Virus record (IMG/VR): IMGVR_UViG_3300030099_007533 | Location: 1 to 64,000 of that record | Origin: a virus | Length of the DNA: 64,000 nucleotides | Strand: one strand, 5' to 3' | Part shown: in pieces, positions 25,470-34,044 of the stretch | Numbering within the stretch: position 1 is the stretch's first letter | Layout: each line of letters starts with the position of its first letter | Program-made: the position numbers and the translations under genes | Notes under the pieces: model-generated | What the model was told of the DNA's origin: nothing | The model's database searches: none | The model's input: only the letters and a program-made list of their open reading frames with translations

Positions 25470-25703
25470 TTAGGGGCGAATGGGCGTAACTGGAATAGTA
25501 TAACCAGCGTTGATTATCCATTCTTGAAGATTGAATTCTGTCCAAGTGGTTTGTATTGAAATAATAGCATTTGGAGGAGTCGTGTGTCCCCAATCTCCAA
25601 GAACTCTGTATTTGCTAAAGCCTTTCTTTACTGGTGTGCCGTTGCCGCCAGAGTTGGCTTCAGTTACAATGTAATAAGTTATTGGTAATGGTTTTGTGGA
25701 CAT
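25470..25703 (-). CDS. Small head-region protein of unknown function
   Basis: A 77-residue protein that I do not recognise. It has two predicted beta stretches (ITYYIVTEANSG, SKYRVLGDW) and ends with TIPVTPIRP. It lies between the LamG protein and the scaffold gene, with AAGGAATA 9 bases before the ATG. Its position within the head cluster suggests a structural or decoration protein. Confidence 0.65.
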   Translation of the reverse strand: MSTKPLPITYYIVTEANSGGNGTPVKKGFSKYRVLGDWGHTTPPNAIISIQTTWTEFNLQEWIINAGYTIPVTPIRP

Positions 25704-25714
25704 TTAATTATTCC

Positions 25715-26593
25715 TTATGTGGGAGATGCCCCCGCACCTACATTGTATCTATTAAGCACGGCATTTTGTAATCGGCTCATTTCTCCATCAGCAAGCACTC
25801 TTGTAACCGCAATGAAACAACCAATTGATCCATTCATATGTAAAGTTGTACCACCTTGACGCCGACCCATGTAAAGCTTGTCATTAGACGCCCAAGCACT
25901 ATCGATGTTAAATGTTGAACCGCCAGTGTAAATATTTGATGTGGCAACTGGCGAGCCATTAACATAGGGTTTCGTGGCTAAACCAGCACCAGCGCCGGGG
26001 GCATTTCGATTAAAGACCACCCCAAGTGCTAAAGGATTATTTACTGTAACATTTGTTCCGTCAGCGCCAGCGATGCCGCCGACTGCTGTACCATCTGGGT
26101 GTTGATCTTGACCATTGTATACTGCGAAGTCGGAGGCGCCGAGTTGAAAAGCGACAGCGAAACCATTCAAGCTGTACCAATAGGTGCCGTATTCCAGTAC
26201 CGTTTGAAATCCGTCTGAAGAACTTTCATTTTTTGAAAAGTATACAAGCGAAAGGGCTGTCTTTGAATTCAATTGAGTGGCATTAGCAGCAGTGCTCATA
26301 AAATTACTTGAGCCATTAAATGAAACAACCGGCTTGCCATTGTATAAATCGAGAGTGGGCTTATCGGTTGAAGTAAAGTTGGTGTTAAAAACATCCCAAG
26401 CATCAAACCAATTTGTTATTGTGCCGCCGACTGCGATGTCGTTAATAGACAGCGAGTCTAAACAAAATAATAAGTCGTCGCCAGCAATATGCTTAACTAA
26501 ATTTAAAAAATTACTACTTTTGTCTTCAACGCGGACTTGACCGGTTGATCGAGATGAAAGACTTCCGTGACGACCACCGAATCCACTTCTCAT
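25715..26593 (-). CDS. LamG/lectin-like head decoration protein
   Basis: A 292-residue protein whose C-terminal 240 residues look like a concanavalin-A/LamG sandwich: LFCLDSLSIND, LDLYNGKPVVSFNGSSNFM, a middle part with tyrosines, LALGVVFNRN, KPYVNGSPVATSN, KLYMGRRQGGTTLHMNGSIGCFIAVTRVLADGEMSRLQ. Such domains bind sugars or act as adhesion modules. The N-terminal 30 residues are Arg/Ser/Gly-rich and could anchor to the capsid. It starts in the stop of the previous gene (TAATG). Location among the head genes rather than tail fibre genes suggests it decorates the capsid. Confidence 0.7.
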   Translation of the reverse strand: MRSGFGGRHGSLSSRSTGQVRVEDKSSNFLNLVKHIAGDDLLFCLDSLSINDIAVGGTITNWFDAWDVFNTNFTSTDKPTLDLYNGKPVVSFNGSSNFMSTAANATQLNSKTALSLVYFSKNESSSDGFQTVLEYGTYWYSLNGFAVAFQLGASDFAVYNGQDQHPDGTAVGGIAGADGTNVTVNNPLALGVVFNRNAPGAGAGLATKPYVNGSPVATSNIYTGGSTFNIDSAWASNDKLYMGRRQGGTTLHMNGSIGCFIAVTRVLADGEMSRLQNAVLNRYNVGAGASPT

Positions 26594-27051
26594 TAACCTA
26601 CTCCAGAGGTTCCTGACCAGTTGGTTAGAAGGGATGAGGCGTTAATCCCTGTCATGCCAGCAATGACTGAAGCAGTTGTTGGCGATTCATGCCCAACAAG
26701 GAACACGCTTGAAACTCTAAATTCGCCTGTGTATGACTCTCCATTATCTAAAATAAGGTAATTTTCACCAGTATCATTGCCACCAGCTGAACCAGTAATG
26801 CCGAGGGCGCTGAATCCAACTCTGAGTTTGGCTGACGAGCCGCTATGTTCATTAACAATTGTAATAAATTTTGTAACATACGGAAATTTAATTTCGGCTG
26901 CCGGGGCGACAAATGGAGATTCTACGTTGGGAACAACGATTGATGCCGATGTGAACGGTATACCACTCATCTGATATTGTCCGGTCTTTCCTAAGCCGGG
27001 GCTACTAAATTGAAATCTATGATCTGCAAATTTTTCATTTGGGGTTGACAT
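26593..27051 (-). CDS. Head-cluster structural protein of unknown function
   Basis: A 152-residue, Ser/Gly/Thr-rich protein with no match I recognise. It appears all-beta (ASIVVPNVESPF, YVTKFITIVNEHSGSSAKLRVGFS, GESYTGEFRVSSVFLV) and could be a capsid decoration or head fibre subunit. It overlaps the bS21 gene by 17 bases, has its own ACTATTTAT motif inside the bS21 coding region, and GGAG before the start. The LamG gene follows by TAATG overlap, so the two probably work together on the head surface. Confidence 0.6.
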   Translation of the reverse strand: MSTPNEKFADHRFQFSSPGLGKTGQYQMSGIPFTSASIVVPNVESPFVAPAAEIKFPYVTKFITIVNEHSGSSAKLRVGFSALGITGSAGGNDTGENYLILDNGESYTGEFRVSSVFLVGHESPTTASVIAGMTGINASSLLTNWSGTSGVG

Positions 27052-27265
27052 CTTTTTCTCCGTTCTGTTTCATAAATAGTTTCTTTAAAACTCTTTTTCT
27101 CTTTAATTTATCTCTTCTTCTCTTAACAGAAGGCTTTTCGTAATACATTCTTTTCTTGCACTCTTCAACGATGCCCTCTCGTTTTGCCTTCCTACTAAAT
27201 CTTTTAATTAAAGCCTCGGCACTTTCATTTCTTCGTGCCTTGACATAAATATTAACTGCACTCAT
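27035..27265 (-). CDS. rpsU: Ribosomal protein bS21 homologue
   Basis: A 76-residue protein matching bacterial small-subunit protein bS21 (71 residues in E. coli). It keeps the start VYVKxRxNES-A-IKRF-style pattern (IYVKARRNESAEALIKRF), SRKAKREGIVEECKKRMYYEKPSVKRRRDK, and the long basic helical tail. bS21 sits near the mRNA exit and helps initiation; known phage copies could replace the host protein in ribosomes. Here it sits among head genes, after GAGGTTAAA, with no neighbouring translation genes. Whether it is incorporated into host ribosomes cannot be told from sequence. Confidence 0.93.
   Translation of the reverse strand: MSAVNIYVKARRNESAEALIKRFSRKAKREGIVEECKKRMYYEKPSVKRRRDKLKRKRVLKKLFMKQNGEKDVNPK
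27072..27080 (-). promoter_or_regulatory. ACTATTTAT motif inside the bS21 gene
   Basis: Coding strand AACTATTTATGAAACAG, 20 bases before the start of the 152-residue structural gene and within the 3' end of the bS21 gene. Confidence 0.4.
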
Positions 27266-27272
27266 TTTAACC

Positions 27273-27692
27273 TCATACCAATTTTGACCATTTATCGCCG
27301 CCGATATTTAGAATTCCTGAAATATCAACACCTGCATCGTTTGGATCTGTACCAGATAAAGCGCTGCCGGGACCTGAAGAATTAGACTCCTGCATCGGTG
27401 TCGTTCCTTCAAAGATATCGACGCCGCCATAAGCATCTTTATTAATCGACTCTAAAAGAGATTTTCTTGTTTGATTTAATTTATCTTCTCTTTCTTGGCG
27501 TCTTTTCTTTGCCTCTTCATCACTTTCATATTTCTTTTGCTGTTCTGTGATTTGTGCTTGTTGTGGCTGAGTTCCTATGCCCTTAACAACCTCAGAAATA
27601 ATACCTGAAATTAGATTTGATTCTACAAGAGCTTCTTGAATACACTCTTTAATAATTGGTTTAATTAATTTTCTAAATTGTTCTTTCTTCAT
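27273..27692 (-). CDS. Helical head-assembly protein with targeting-like N-terminus
   Basis: A 139-residue protein, unrecognised. The N-terminal helix MKKEQFRKLIKPIIKECIQEALVE contains I-Q-E|A, which fits the prohead protease cut rule. The middle is charged and helical (YESDEEAKKRRQEREDKLN), the end is Gly/Ser/Asp-rich. It overlaps the protease stop by four bases (ATGA), as expected of co-expressed prohead genes. A prohead core component in the role of T4 gp67 or gp68, or an internal protein, is likely by context. Confidence 0.55.
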   Translation of the reverse strand: MKKEQFRKLIKPIIKECIQEALVESNLISGIISEVVKGIGTQPQQAQITEQQKKYESDEEAKKRRQEREDKLNQTRKSLLESINKDAYGGVDIFEGTTPMQESNSSGPGSALSGTDPNDAGVDISGILNIGGDKWSKLV

Positions 27693-28309
27693 TTTTCATC
27701 TATAATTGAGTTTAGTAGTGAATTAACACGATATTCTTTATCATGGATTTTAACTTGTTTTGATTCACTAATTCTTTTTGGGTTCATAAAGGCACCGGGC
27801 GTTGATGGGTCCGCAACAATGTCAAAACAGATTAGCTGAAAGTCTTCCTGAACCATGCTTACGCCATTCGATTCATTGACAACTGACCCAAGACCTCTTG
27901 AAGAGATTCCAATTTGACCACCAGATCTAATAATTCCTTTTACAATTTCACCTGCTGGCGTCTCTAAAAGTTTAATAACACCCATAACTTTTTCGCCTTC
28001 CATCCAGTAGCGAGTGACCATGTGAGAAGCGTTCTTCAAATCAACGACTGATGTGTCAGGGTGGTCTAATTCACCATATGCTCTTCGCTGTTTGATAAGC
28101 ATTTCATAGTTTTTCATCTCTCTTTCAAGAACGTGAGTTGGGTATTTCCTTCTATTGCCATTCTCTGTATTTCCTTTTTGTAAAATACCAGTTAGATAAA
28201 AGGCTCTGCCTTCCGACATTGCTGTTTTTTCACCTTCTGTTAGAAGATCTTTACAAACACCACCTTCACAAAGAGCATAATATTCCTGTAATAATACTTT
28301 ATCTGACAT
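27689..28309 (-). CDS. 21: Prohead protease gp21
   Basis: A 206-residue serine protease of the T4 gp21 family (T4 212 residues). It cuts scaffold and capsid proteins at L/I-x-E sites during head maturation. Catalytic residues are recognisable: His83 in AYGELDHPD and Ser136/137 in GQIGISSRG, with ASH at 94-96 and the following strand MVTRYWMEGEKVMGVIKLLETP. The position between the portal group and the scaffold agrees. The start follows GGGGG. Confidence 0.93.
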   Translation of the reverse strand: MSDKVLLQEYYALCEGGVCKDLLTEGEKTAMSEGRAFYLTGILQKGNTENGNRRKYPTHVLEREMKNYEMLIKQRRAYGELDHPDTSVVDLKNASHMVTRYWMEGEKVMGVIKLLETPAGEIVKGIIRSGGQIGISSRGLGSVVNESNGVSMVQEDFQLICFDIVADPSTPGAFMNPKRISESKQVKIHDKEYRVNSLLNSIIDEK

Positions 28310-28310
28310 G

Positions 28311-28694
28311 TTATTCAGCCCCCACTTTTGTATTTAACTCTGGAGTTGAAGAACCTGCACCCAATTGTTTTCTTTTTTCTTTGGCATTGTTGACAGCATC
28401 ATGCATTTGAGTTAAAAAGTCAGAAACGAGTTTAACAACTTCGTCGCCGGGAACTCCCGCCTGAACTAAACAAGGTGCTGCCATTTCGGCAATTTCTGTG
28501 GCAACTGCATCAATGATGTTCCCTTGTGCAGCAATCATCTGTTGTATTTCTTTCTCCGCATCATCAACAATCCCTTGAATATCTGGTGGGTCCGCTTCAC
28601 CGCCTGCGTCACCGTCCATTGCGGCATTTGAATAGCCAACCCTCTCTTGAATAAGGGAAGTGATTACCATTTTTTTAATTTTTTTTAGGTTCAT
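28311..28694 (-). CDS. Prohead core-type protein with targeting-like N-terminus
   Basis: A 127-residue protein, unrecognised. It has an N-terminal basic helix (MNLKKIKKMVITSLIQERVG) with L-I-Q-E and a mostly helical body containing a Cys-Leu-Val segment, and ends with Ser/Thr/Gly-rich sequence. TAGGAG precedes the start and a six-base hairpin lies 13 bases before the ATG. By position between portal and protease it probably belongs to prohead assembly (T4 gp67/gp68 slot). Confidence 0.55.
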   Translation of the reverse strand: MNLKKIKKMVITSLIQERVGYSNAAMDGDAGGEADPPDIQGIVDDAEKEIQQMIAAQGNIIDAVATEIAEMAAPCLVQAGVPGDEVVKLVSDFLTQMHDAVNNAKEKRKQLGAGSSTPELNTKVGAE

Positions 28695-28703
28695 TGTTTT
28701 CTC

Positions 28704-28805
28704 CTAAGCGGGCGTAACCCGCTCGATACAGCAGCCCTTCTTACAAAGCCTTGGAGGCTGAAGCATCCATTTAGTTTCTACAAAATTATTAGTTCCTTTT
28801 GACAT
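28704..28805 (-). CDS. Possible small Cys-containing ORF, 33 residues
   Basis: A short open frame starting at 28805 after GAGGG, overlapping the end of the membrane protein gene by 17 bases and ending nine bases before the next gene. It would encode MSKGTNNFVETKWMLQPPRL, followed by C-K-K-G-C-C-I-E-R-V-T-P-A, with three cysteines. The good ribosome site and lack of other use for this 100-base gap favour translation; the short length and a hairpin in its 3' end argue for caution. Confidence 0.4.
   Translation of the reverse strand: MSKGTNNFVETKWMLQPPRLCKKGCCIERVTPA
28707..28723 (-). other. Hairpin just before the prohead core gene
   Basis: Six-base perfect stem AGCGGG/CCCGCT with a five-base loop, ending about 13 bases before the ATG of the 127-residue gene and overlapping the last codons of the small ORF. 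There is no T-rich tail, so a terminator is unlikely; it may shape translation of the next gene. Confidence 0.4.
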
Positions 28806-29073
28806 TTATTCCCTCGTCTCCAAAAAGCGTACAGAAAACATAGGATGTTCCTGAACTTAACCAACCACATAAAAGTAAATTGATTATATTTGTTTCAAAA
28901 GTAAATAGTTCCGTCCAAGGGGAAATTAAAAAAACCAATACACCTGACCAAAATCCCATACACATAGAACAATGAAAGAAATGATGCTTAGGTCTTATTT
29001 TATTAAAAATTGAACCATAAGTTAAAATTTGTGTTAAGCCATAACACGTCAGTATAAACCATAATAAAGACAT
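28789..29073 (-). CDS. Small membrane protein with HCSMCMGFWSG motif
   Basis: A 94-residue protein with three likely membrane segments (about 2-20, 39-52, 62-82). HCSMCMGFWSG at 34-44 resembles the C-x2-C-x-GFW-x-G signature of the DUF1360-type phage and bacterial membrane proteins, whose function is unknown. It lies in the head operon behind the 206-residue gene, with AGGATATAG before the start. Two Cys pairs could bind metal. Confidence 0.6.
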   Translation of the reverse strand: MSLLWFILTCYGLTQILTYGSIFNKIRPKHHFFHCSMCMGFWSGVLVFLISPWTELFTFETNIINLLLCGWLSSGTSYVFCTLFGDEGINVKRN

Positions 29074-29673
29074 CTATATCCTGTAAAGTAGCCCATAATA
29101 TTGGGTATAGAATGGATCCATCGTGCCTTTCTTTTTCTGCTGTGGAACTTCGCCATATTCTGTACTATCTTCTGTAGATGGGTCCACTAACATTTTTTCT
29201 GCTTCAAAATCGTAATCCAAAGCTTTTTGAAGATGCGGTAGCTCCTCCCTGAGAAACACAAACACATTTAACAAAATAATTTTAACAACATCCATTTTTT
29301 TATTTGCTGGATAAGTCGCTTCAATGCTACCAAAAATATTCCCACCTTTAATTGTGTCTGGTAAAATGACCCCTCTTTTCTTCAAGAAATTAAAAAAGAC
29401 ATCTTGGTGAGGATAAGCTTCAGTTTTAATAAAGTCCTTAACGAATGTTGATATTTTTTTCTTATCAGGGTTTATTACAATATCAAACAAAGGGTGATCG
29501 TGAATGATGTAATTATTATCCAAAGTGCGGCGGACATCTAATGAAATACGTTGTGATGGCACTGGCTCAACATCAATCCCAATTTCTGCTGGCACTGGCT
29601 CTGCAATAGATATAGTGATCTTATCTTTCTGCTGGTCATCTATGTTGATTTTAATTTCATCAATTTTAATCAT
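29074..29673 (-). CDS. Virion-cluster protein of unknown function
   Basis: About 199 residues, not recognised. I start at 29673, because this ATG overlaps the previous stop (ATGATTAA) and the sequence then begins MIKIDEIKINIDDQ; an upstream Met would overlap more. The N-terminal third is beta-rich (TISIAEPVPAEIGIDVEPVP), the middle helical (TFVKDFIKTEAYPHQDVFFNFL), and the end includes DPFYTQYYGLLYRI. Context: between the portal and protease genes. Confidence 0.5.
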   Translation of the reverse strand: MIKIDEIKINIDDQQKDKITISIAEPVPAEIGIDVEPVPSQRISLDVRRTLDNNYIIHDHPLFDIVINPDKKKISTFVKDFIKTEAYPHQDVFFNFLKKRGVILPDTIKGGNIFGSIEATYPANKKMDVVKIILLNVFVFLREELPHLQKALDYDFEAEKMLVDPSTEDSTEYGEVPQQKKKGTMDPFYTQYYGLLYRI

Positions 29674-30463
29674 CGGTACCAATCTCACTAACAAGCTGTT
29701 GCATTTTCATAATTTGTTTGAGCATTTCCTCATTAATTAATTCATCTTTGAAGTTGTCGATAATTGATGTGACTTTATTAATTTTTTCTCCAATATCTCC
29801 TTCAAAGTTTGCTTTTGATACAGTTTCCTTAATTCTACTCAATTCATCATTTAAATATATTTTTAGTTCAAGTCCATTATCTGTAAAAGATGAAATGTAT
29901 TTTGATAATAGAATTCTTTGCTCTTCTAAAAGCCCATTATATTGATTGTTGAATTTGGAAGAGAATATTCTCATTGTTGCATTATTAATTCTTTTTTGTT
30001 CTGTAACTTGCTGTGGCTGCGACGACATGTATTGAATCACGATGTTTTCCATTAAAACTTTATTTTTAATTTTCGTATTTGGGGAAAACATCTGATAAAT
30101 ACTTGCAAGTGCTTTATAGTTTGGAACAAAATTAGAGAGGACCTCCTCACTTAAAGTATTGTGTATCTTATTAATAAGGCGAGTCTGCTCTTCAAAAAGT
30201 TTTTTTGAATTTAATGCATCGCGCTCTTTACGAACATAGCCAATAATTTTTTCTGCCGCTTTTTTATTAACCCCGCGTGTTTCAATAATTTCTGTGTAAA
30301 GATTTAGGTCTTTCTTCAAAGTTGTTTGATTGTTGAAAAACTCTTTCATTACTGCCATTACAGCAGTCTTTCTTTGCTCATCTTTATTGACAACACTTTT
30401 AGTTAATTCTCTAACTAAAGCCTCATATAAAAAAGCAGTATTTCTTCTCTTGTTGTGATTCAT
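29666..30463 (-). CDS. Helical head-assembly protein of unknown function
   Basis: A 265-residue helical protein following the portal gene. I take the ATG at 30463, just after the portal stop, because GAGG lies before it, rather than an upstream Met inside the portal. It is rich in Lys, Glu, Asn and Ile with coiled-coil-like stretches (RKERDALNSKKLFEEQTRLINKI; LKIYLNDELSRIKETV). No family is recognised. Location suggests a portal-associated or prohead scaffold role. Confidence 0.55.
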   Translation of the reverse strand: MNHNKRRNTAFLYEALVRELTKSVVNKDEQRKTAVMAVMKEFFNNQTTLKKDLNLYTEIIETRGVNKKAAEKIIGYVRKERDALNSKKLFEEQTRLINKIHNTLSEEVLSNFVPNYKALASIYQMFSPNTKIKNKVLMENIVIQYMSSQPQQVTEQKRINNATMRIFSSKFNNQYNGLLEEQRILLSKYISSFTDNGLELKIYLNDELSRIKETVSKANFEGDIGEKINKVTSIIDNFKDELINEEMLKQIMKMQQLVSEIGTDD

Positions 30464-30464
30464 T

Positions 30465-32444
30465 CTATAAATCCTCTGATAATATTCTATCCATTTCCTC
30501 ATTTAATGAAGACATTTTATTTTCAAAATCCTCACTATAATTAGATTTGTTTTCTTTAATAAACGTACCTTTTGCCATTGCACCAAAAATGTTTCTTGGT
30601 TTTCTTGGCATTCCCACTCCCCACGACTCTTTTCGACCAGCCTCTCTTCGCTTATCGTGTTTCACTGAAAAATATCTTTTACCCTTAGATCCCTTTGTTG
30701 TATGAGATCCATCTTCATATTCAGCGTAAATGGCGGCTGGCTTGTCACGCTTTTTGCCGCCGCCTTCAGGAGTTGCTAAAAGAACATCTTCACCGCCGCC
30801 TGCTTCTGGAGTCGCTGGTTCTGGTGTCTCTGCTGGTCCTGCTGCTGGGGTTGGCTCGGCTTCTGGAGTGTCGGGTGTTTCAATGTCAAGATCAGCAGCG
30901 GGTGCTGTCTCTGGTGTAACACCAAGTCCAAGGTCGCCAACTCCACCAAAGCCTGTACCTGTTAATGCCTCTGAGGCGAGACCCTCACCTTGTTGCTCTG
31001 CGACCTTTGCTAAAGCAGTTTCTATTTGTTTATCATAAAATTTTTCTCTTGTGTTTCTTATCAACTCTTCTTCTGACAATCCTAAAATATTTTTTGAGAT
31101 CCAGCGGTTGCTATATACATCTCCTCTCGCTTTTGATGCGGCATCCAGTCTTGAATTTAACATTTCCATTTCTTGAAGCATCGACACTCTTGAGGGGTTG
31201 TGCAATTTTAAATTAAAGTTAATTAAATCATTTCCTCTATAGCCAAGAGTATAAAGGTGGATTGTCGCCATTTTATCTAACTCTGCGACTACTGCTCTTT
31301 GTACCCTCTGAATTGTTCTGGCGAACCTAATGTCCTTTTGTGAAAGCGCTGCCTGCTCTTCCGTAGCCCCTTCACCGCGTATTAAATAAGACATTGGAAT
31401 TTTAATAGCCGCAAATAGCTTGTTTTGAAGGTATTTAATATCTTCAATCGCAGTTCCCCATGTGTCTCCTTGGACTGTTGAAATATCAACTGAAGACTGT
31501 CCATTTCTTGTTGGAATGTAATAATCTTCTTCGATTGATAAGGGATTGTAGCGCAAATCAACTCTACCATTATTCTCATCAACAACTTGGTGGCGTTTCA
31601 TCATGGTGATGATTTTTTGCATATATTGTTCGACCTCTTCTGGTGGGATCCCGCCAACATCAATCTTAAACTGTTTTCTTTGTGGGGATCGAACAACTCT
31701 GTACGCGATCATCGCATCCTCAAGAAGAGTCAACTGCCTCCAAATTCTACGACCGGGGTCCAACACCGATGTGCCATACGGCGCATATTTATCATTACCC
31801 AAAACTCTAAAATGCGCAAGTTGCCAATTTTCAAAAGTTAAGCCACCGGTATTCCATTGATATTGGACATAGTTTGGATTAGATTGGTCAGTTCCTTCCA
31901 TTCTCTCTATTTCGCTCACTGGCAATCCAATAAAGGATTTAATTCCTACTTGTTCATCAAGGTCTAAATAGCCAAAGAAATCGCCATACTTACACATAGA
32001 ACGCACCCAACCAAAAAGATTAGCATCAATGTTTAAGACTTTGTGAAATAAAGTGTCAAGAATCTCTTTTATTTCTTCGTTCTGACAGTCAATCATAAGC
32101 GATTTATGGAATTCAGAATGAGTTGTGATTTCATCTGCGTATATGTCTAAAGCCGATGCCAATTCAGGCATAAATTCCATTTGATCAAAATCGGCGTACC
32201 TTTCAGCGCGATTATAATTGTTCATCATCGCTGATGAAATTGACTCGTAAGGGTTATAAGACTTTCTTTTGAATGATTGACCACCGATAGATCTAAACTT
32301 AGGCGCGTATTTATCTACTGAATATTTACGATTATTTCTAACTTGTTGTGCTTTATAGTTTACAATTGGTCCTGAAAATAATCGAGTTAATCTTTGGAAC
32401 AAAGGGCTGTTTGGATTTCTTGGATTGTTCTTGTTGTCTGCCAT
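30465..32444 (-). CDS. 20: Portal protein gp20
   Basis: A 659-residue portal subunit (T4 gp20 524 residues), the dodecameric ring at one head vertex through which DNA enters and leaves. Landmarks of the family: NYKAQQVRNNRK, YNRAERYADFDQMEFMPELASALDIYADEITTHS, LRVDL-like residues, and YKLARFQV-type helices in the C-terminal half with EEQAALSQKDIRFARTIQRVQ. The C-terminal tail has a Pro/Glu/Ala/Gly-rich linker (about 510-575) followed by a basic segment (KKRDKPAA, GSKGKRYFSVKHDKRREAG), longer than in T4. TAGGAA precedes the ATG. Confidence 0.93.
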   Translation of the reverse strand: MADNKNNPRNPNSPLFQRLTRLFSGPIVNYKAQQVRNNRKYSVDKYAPKFRSIGGQSFKRKSYNPYESISSAMMNNYNRAERYADFDQMEFMPELASALDIYADEITTHSEFHKSLMIDCQNEEIKEILDTLFHKVLNIDANLFGWVRSMCKYGDFFGYLDLDEQVGIKSFIGLPVSEIERMEGTDQSNPNYVQYQWNTGGLTFENWQLAHFRVLGNDKYAPYGTSVLDPGRRIWRQLTLLEDAMIAYRVVRSPQRKQFKIDVGGIPPEEVEQYMQKIITMMKRHQVVDENNGRVDLRYNPLSIEEDYYIPTRNGQSSVDISTVQGDTWGTAIEDIKYLQNKLFAAIKIPMSYLIRGEGATEEQAALSQKDIRFARTIQRVQRAVVAELDKMATIHLYTLGYRGNDLINFNLKLHNPSRVSMLQEMEMLNSRLDAASKARGDVYSNRWISKNILGLSEEELIRNTREKFYDKQIETALAKVAEQQGEGLASEALTGTGFGGVGDLGLGVTPETAPAADLDIETPDTPEAEPTPAAGPAETPEPATPEAGGGEDVLLATPEGGGKKRDKPAAIYAEYEDGSHTTKGSKGKRYFSVKHDKRREAGRKESWGVGMPRKPRNIFGAMAKGTFIKENKSNYSEDFENKMSSLNEEMDRILSEDL

Positions 32445-32454
32445 TTATCAATTC

Positions 32455-34044
32455 CTATTTCATAAAGAACGGCAACTTATTTAGTTTCACCGTCTCTTTT
32501 TTTCTGCCATCGCTGTAGATATAATTATCTTGCTGATTCCTTTCCATCCCAAGAATTCTTGTATCTAATGTTTTATTACTTGTCATTATAGCAGAAAGCA
32601 TTGATTTTTTATACTCTATTTCCTGTTGATTTACAGTCAATGCAGTGTCTCTAACCCAGCACCCGATCGCACAAGCCATAACTAAGTCGTCATTATAAGA
32701 ACGCATTGCCTCTGCCTTGCCATTGTTCCAAATAAAAGTTTTTAATTCGTTAAATAATCTCCGTGATCTAATCTTTAATACTTTATTGCGGATAAATTCT
32801 TCAAGCTTGGCAATGATCATAGGTCTGGTTTTAACTGTTGTTGAAAATCCAGCTATGATTGAAGTTTGTTCAGTATACGATGCTTCAACATATTCGTGAG
32901 TTGATTTTCTGGAGTGGTAAATGTTGGGGTGACCGTAATCTTTAAGCTTTGTTAAAACTGTCATACCAACTGAGTTGTTTTCAACAACGGTCATACACAT
33001 ACCATAACTTTTTGATGTGTCATAAATTAGTCTTGCAAAACTATCAAGAGGCAATTTCCCCTGATATTCACAACACATTTCCATCGTATCAGACTCAAAA
33101 ATGTAGAAAGTTGAATTGTCCTTTCCATCACCGCGAGCCACGTCGGCAACCATAAAATATTTTTTGTTTTCTTCAGCAGTTTTCCAAATCCAAAGATTTC
33201 TATCAAATCCTGTTTTATATTCTGGCTCTGACAACTCTTCCTGCTCAACCCTAACCAAATCTTTGCCATGAATTAGTGTATCACCAGACATATTAAAGTT
33301 GCACTCTAACTCCTGCGCGATTTCCCTTGCTGACATGTTTTTAGTTTCTTTATCAAACCATTTTTGATCTCTGTCAGGATGGATATGCCATGGTAATTTA
33401 ATTGGATTAAAATCATTCAGTCCCTGTTCTGCCTCTGAATATAGCTTGTGATATAAATTACCTACACCTTTTGGAGTTGAAATGATAATACAATCACCAC
33501 CAGTTGACAGTGTGGGGTACAAGCCAGCCCACAAGTCATCAAGTCCTTCAATAATCGCCGCCTCATCAATAACCAACAAAGAAAGGGCTTCAGAACGACC
33601 AGCATCGCCAGATGTTGAAATTGCTTTTACTTGTGAGCCATTAGACAATTCAAAAGAGTTTTTATTGTCAATAACTAACTCTGTCAACTTCATCCATTCA
33701 GGAATTGCCTTCAAGGCAAATTTTACCTTTCTAACCAAGTTAGCAGCAGTTGATAATTTAGTTGCCATCACAACAACGTTTTTATTTTTATGAAAAAGGA
33801 CAAACCATGCAATATAAACAGCAGAAACAGTTGAAAGCCCTAACTGTCTTGCTTTTAGAATAATATTAAAACGATTATCTTGAAAATCCTTTACAACATC
33901 TTTCTGAAAAGGGTACATTATAAAGGGAATTGTCCCCTTCATAGGATGTGCTATTTTTCCATAATTGTTAATAAAGTATGTTGGATCTTTACCGCAGGCA
34001 ATAATTTCTTTTTTTATCTGCGTTTTGGTTAAACCACGCGCCAT
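32455..34044 (-). CDS. 17: Terminase large subunit gp17
   Basis: A 529-residue DNA packaging motor and headful nuclease (T4 610). ATPase half: Walker A KARQLGLST at 64-72, Walker B LLVIDE at 156-161, and the coupling motif STP near 189-191. RNase H-like nuclease half: FMVADVARGDGKD (D301), TVVENNSVG (E355) and YNDDLVMA (D452/D453). It begins in the stop of the 170-residue gene (TAATG). This is a reliable marker for placing the phage. Confidence 0.96.
   Translation of the reverse strand: MARGLTKTQIKKEIIACGKDPTYFINNYGKIAHPMKGTIPFIMYPFQKDVVKDFQDNRFNIILKARQLGLSTVSAVYIAWFVLFHKNKNVVVMATKLSTAANLVRKVKFALKAIPEWMKLTELVIDNKNSFELSNGSQVKAISTSGDAGRSEALSLLVIDEAAIIEGLDDLWAGLYPTLSTGGDCIIISTPKGVGNLYHKLYSEAEQGLNDFNPIKLPWHIHPDRDQKWFDKETKNMSAREIAQELECNFNMSGDTLIHGKDLVRVEQEELSEPEYKTGFDRNLWIWKTAEENKKYFMVADVARGDGKDNSTFYIFESDTMEMCCEYQGKLPLDSFARLIYDTSKSYGMCMTVVENNSVGMTVLTKLKDYGHPNIYHSRKSTHEYVEASYTEQTSIIAGFSTTVKTRPMIIAKLEEFIRNKVLKIRSRRLFNELKTFIWNNGKAEAMRSYNDDLVMACAIGCWVRDTALTVNQQEIEYKKSMLSAIMTSNKTLDTRILGMERNQQDNYIYSDGRKKETVKLNKLPFFMK

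Noticed and set aside
28898-28914. Copy of CTATTTAC within the small membrane protein gene
   Set aside because: Not near a start codon, so not counted with the upstream motif set; it shows the motif can occur by chance.
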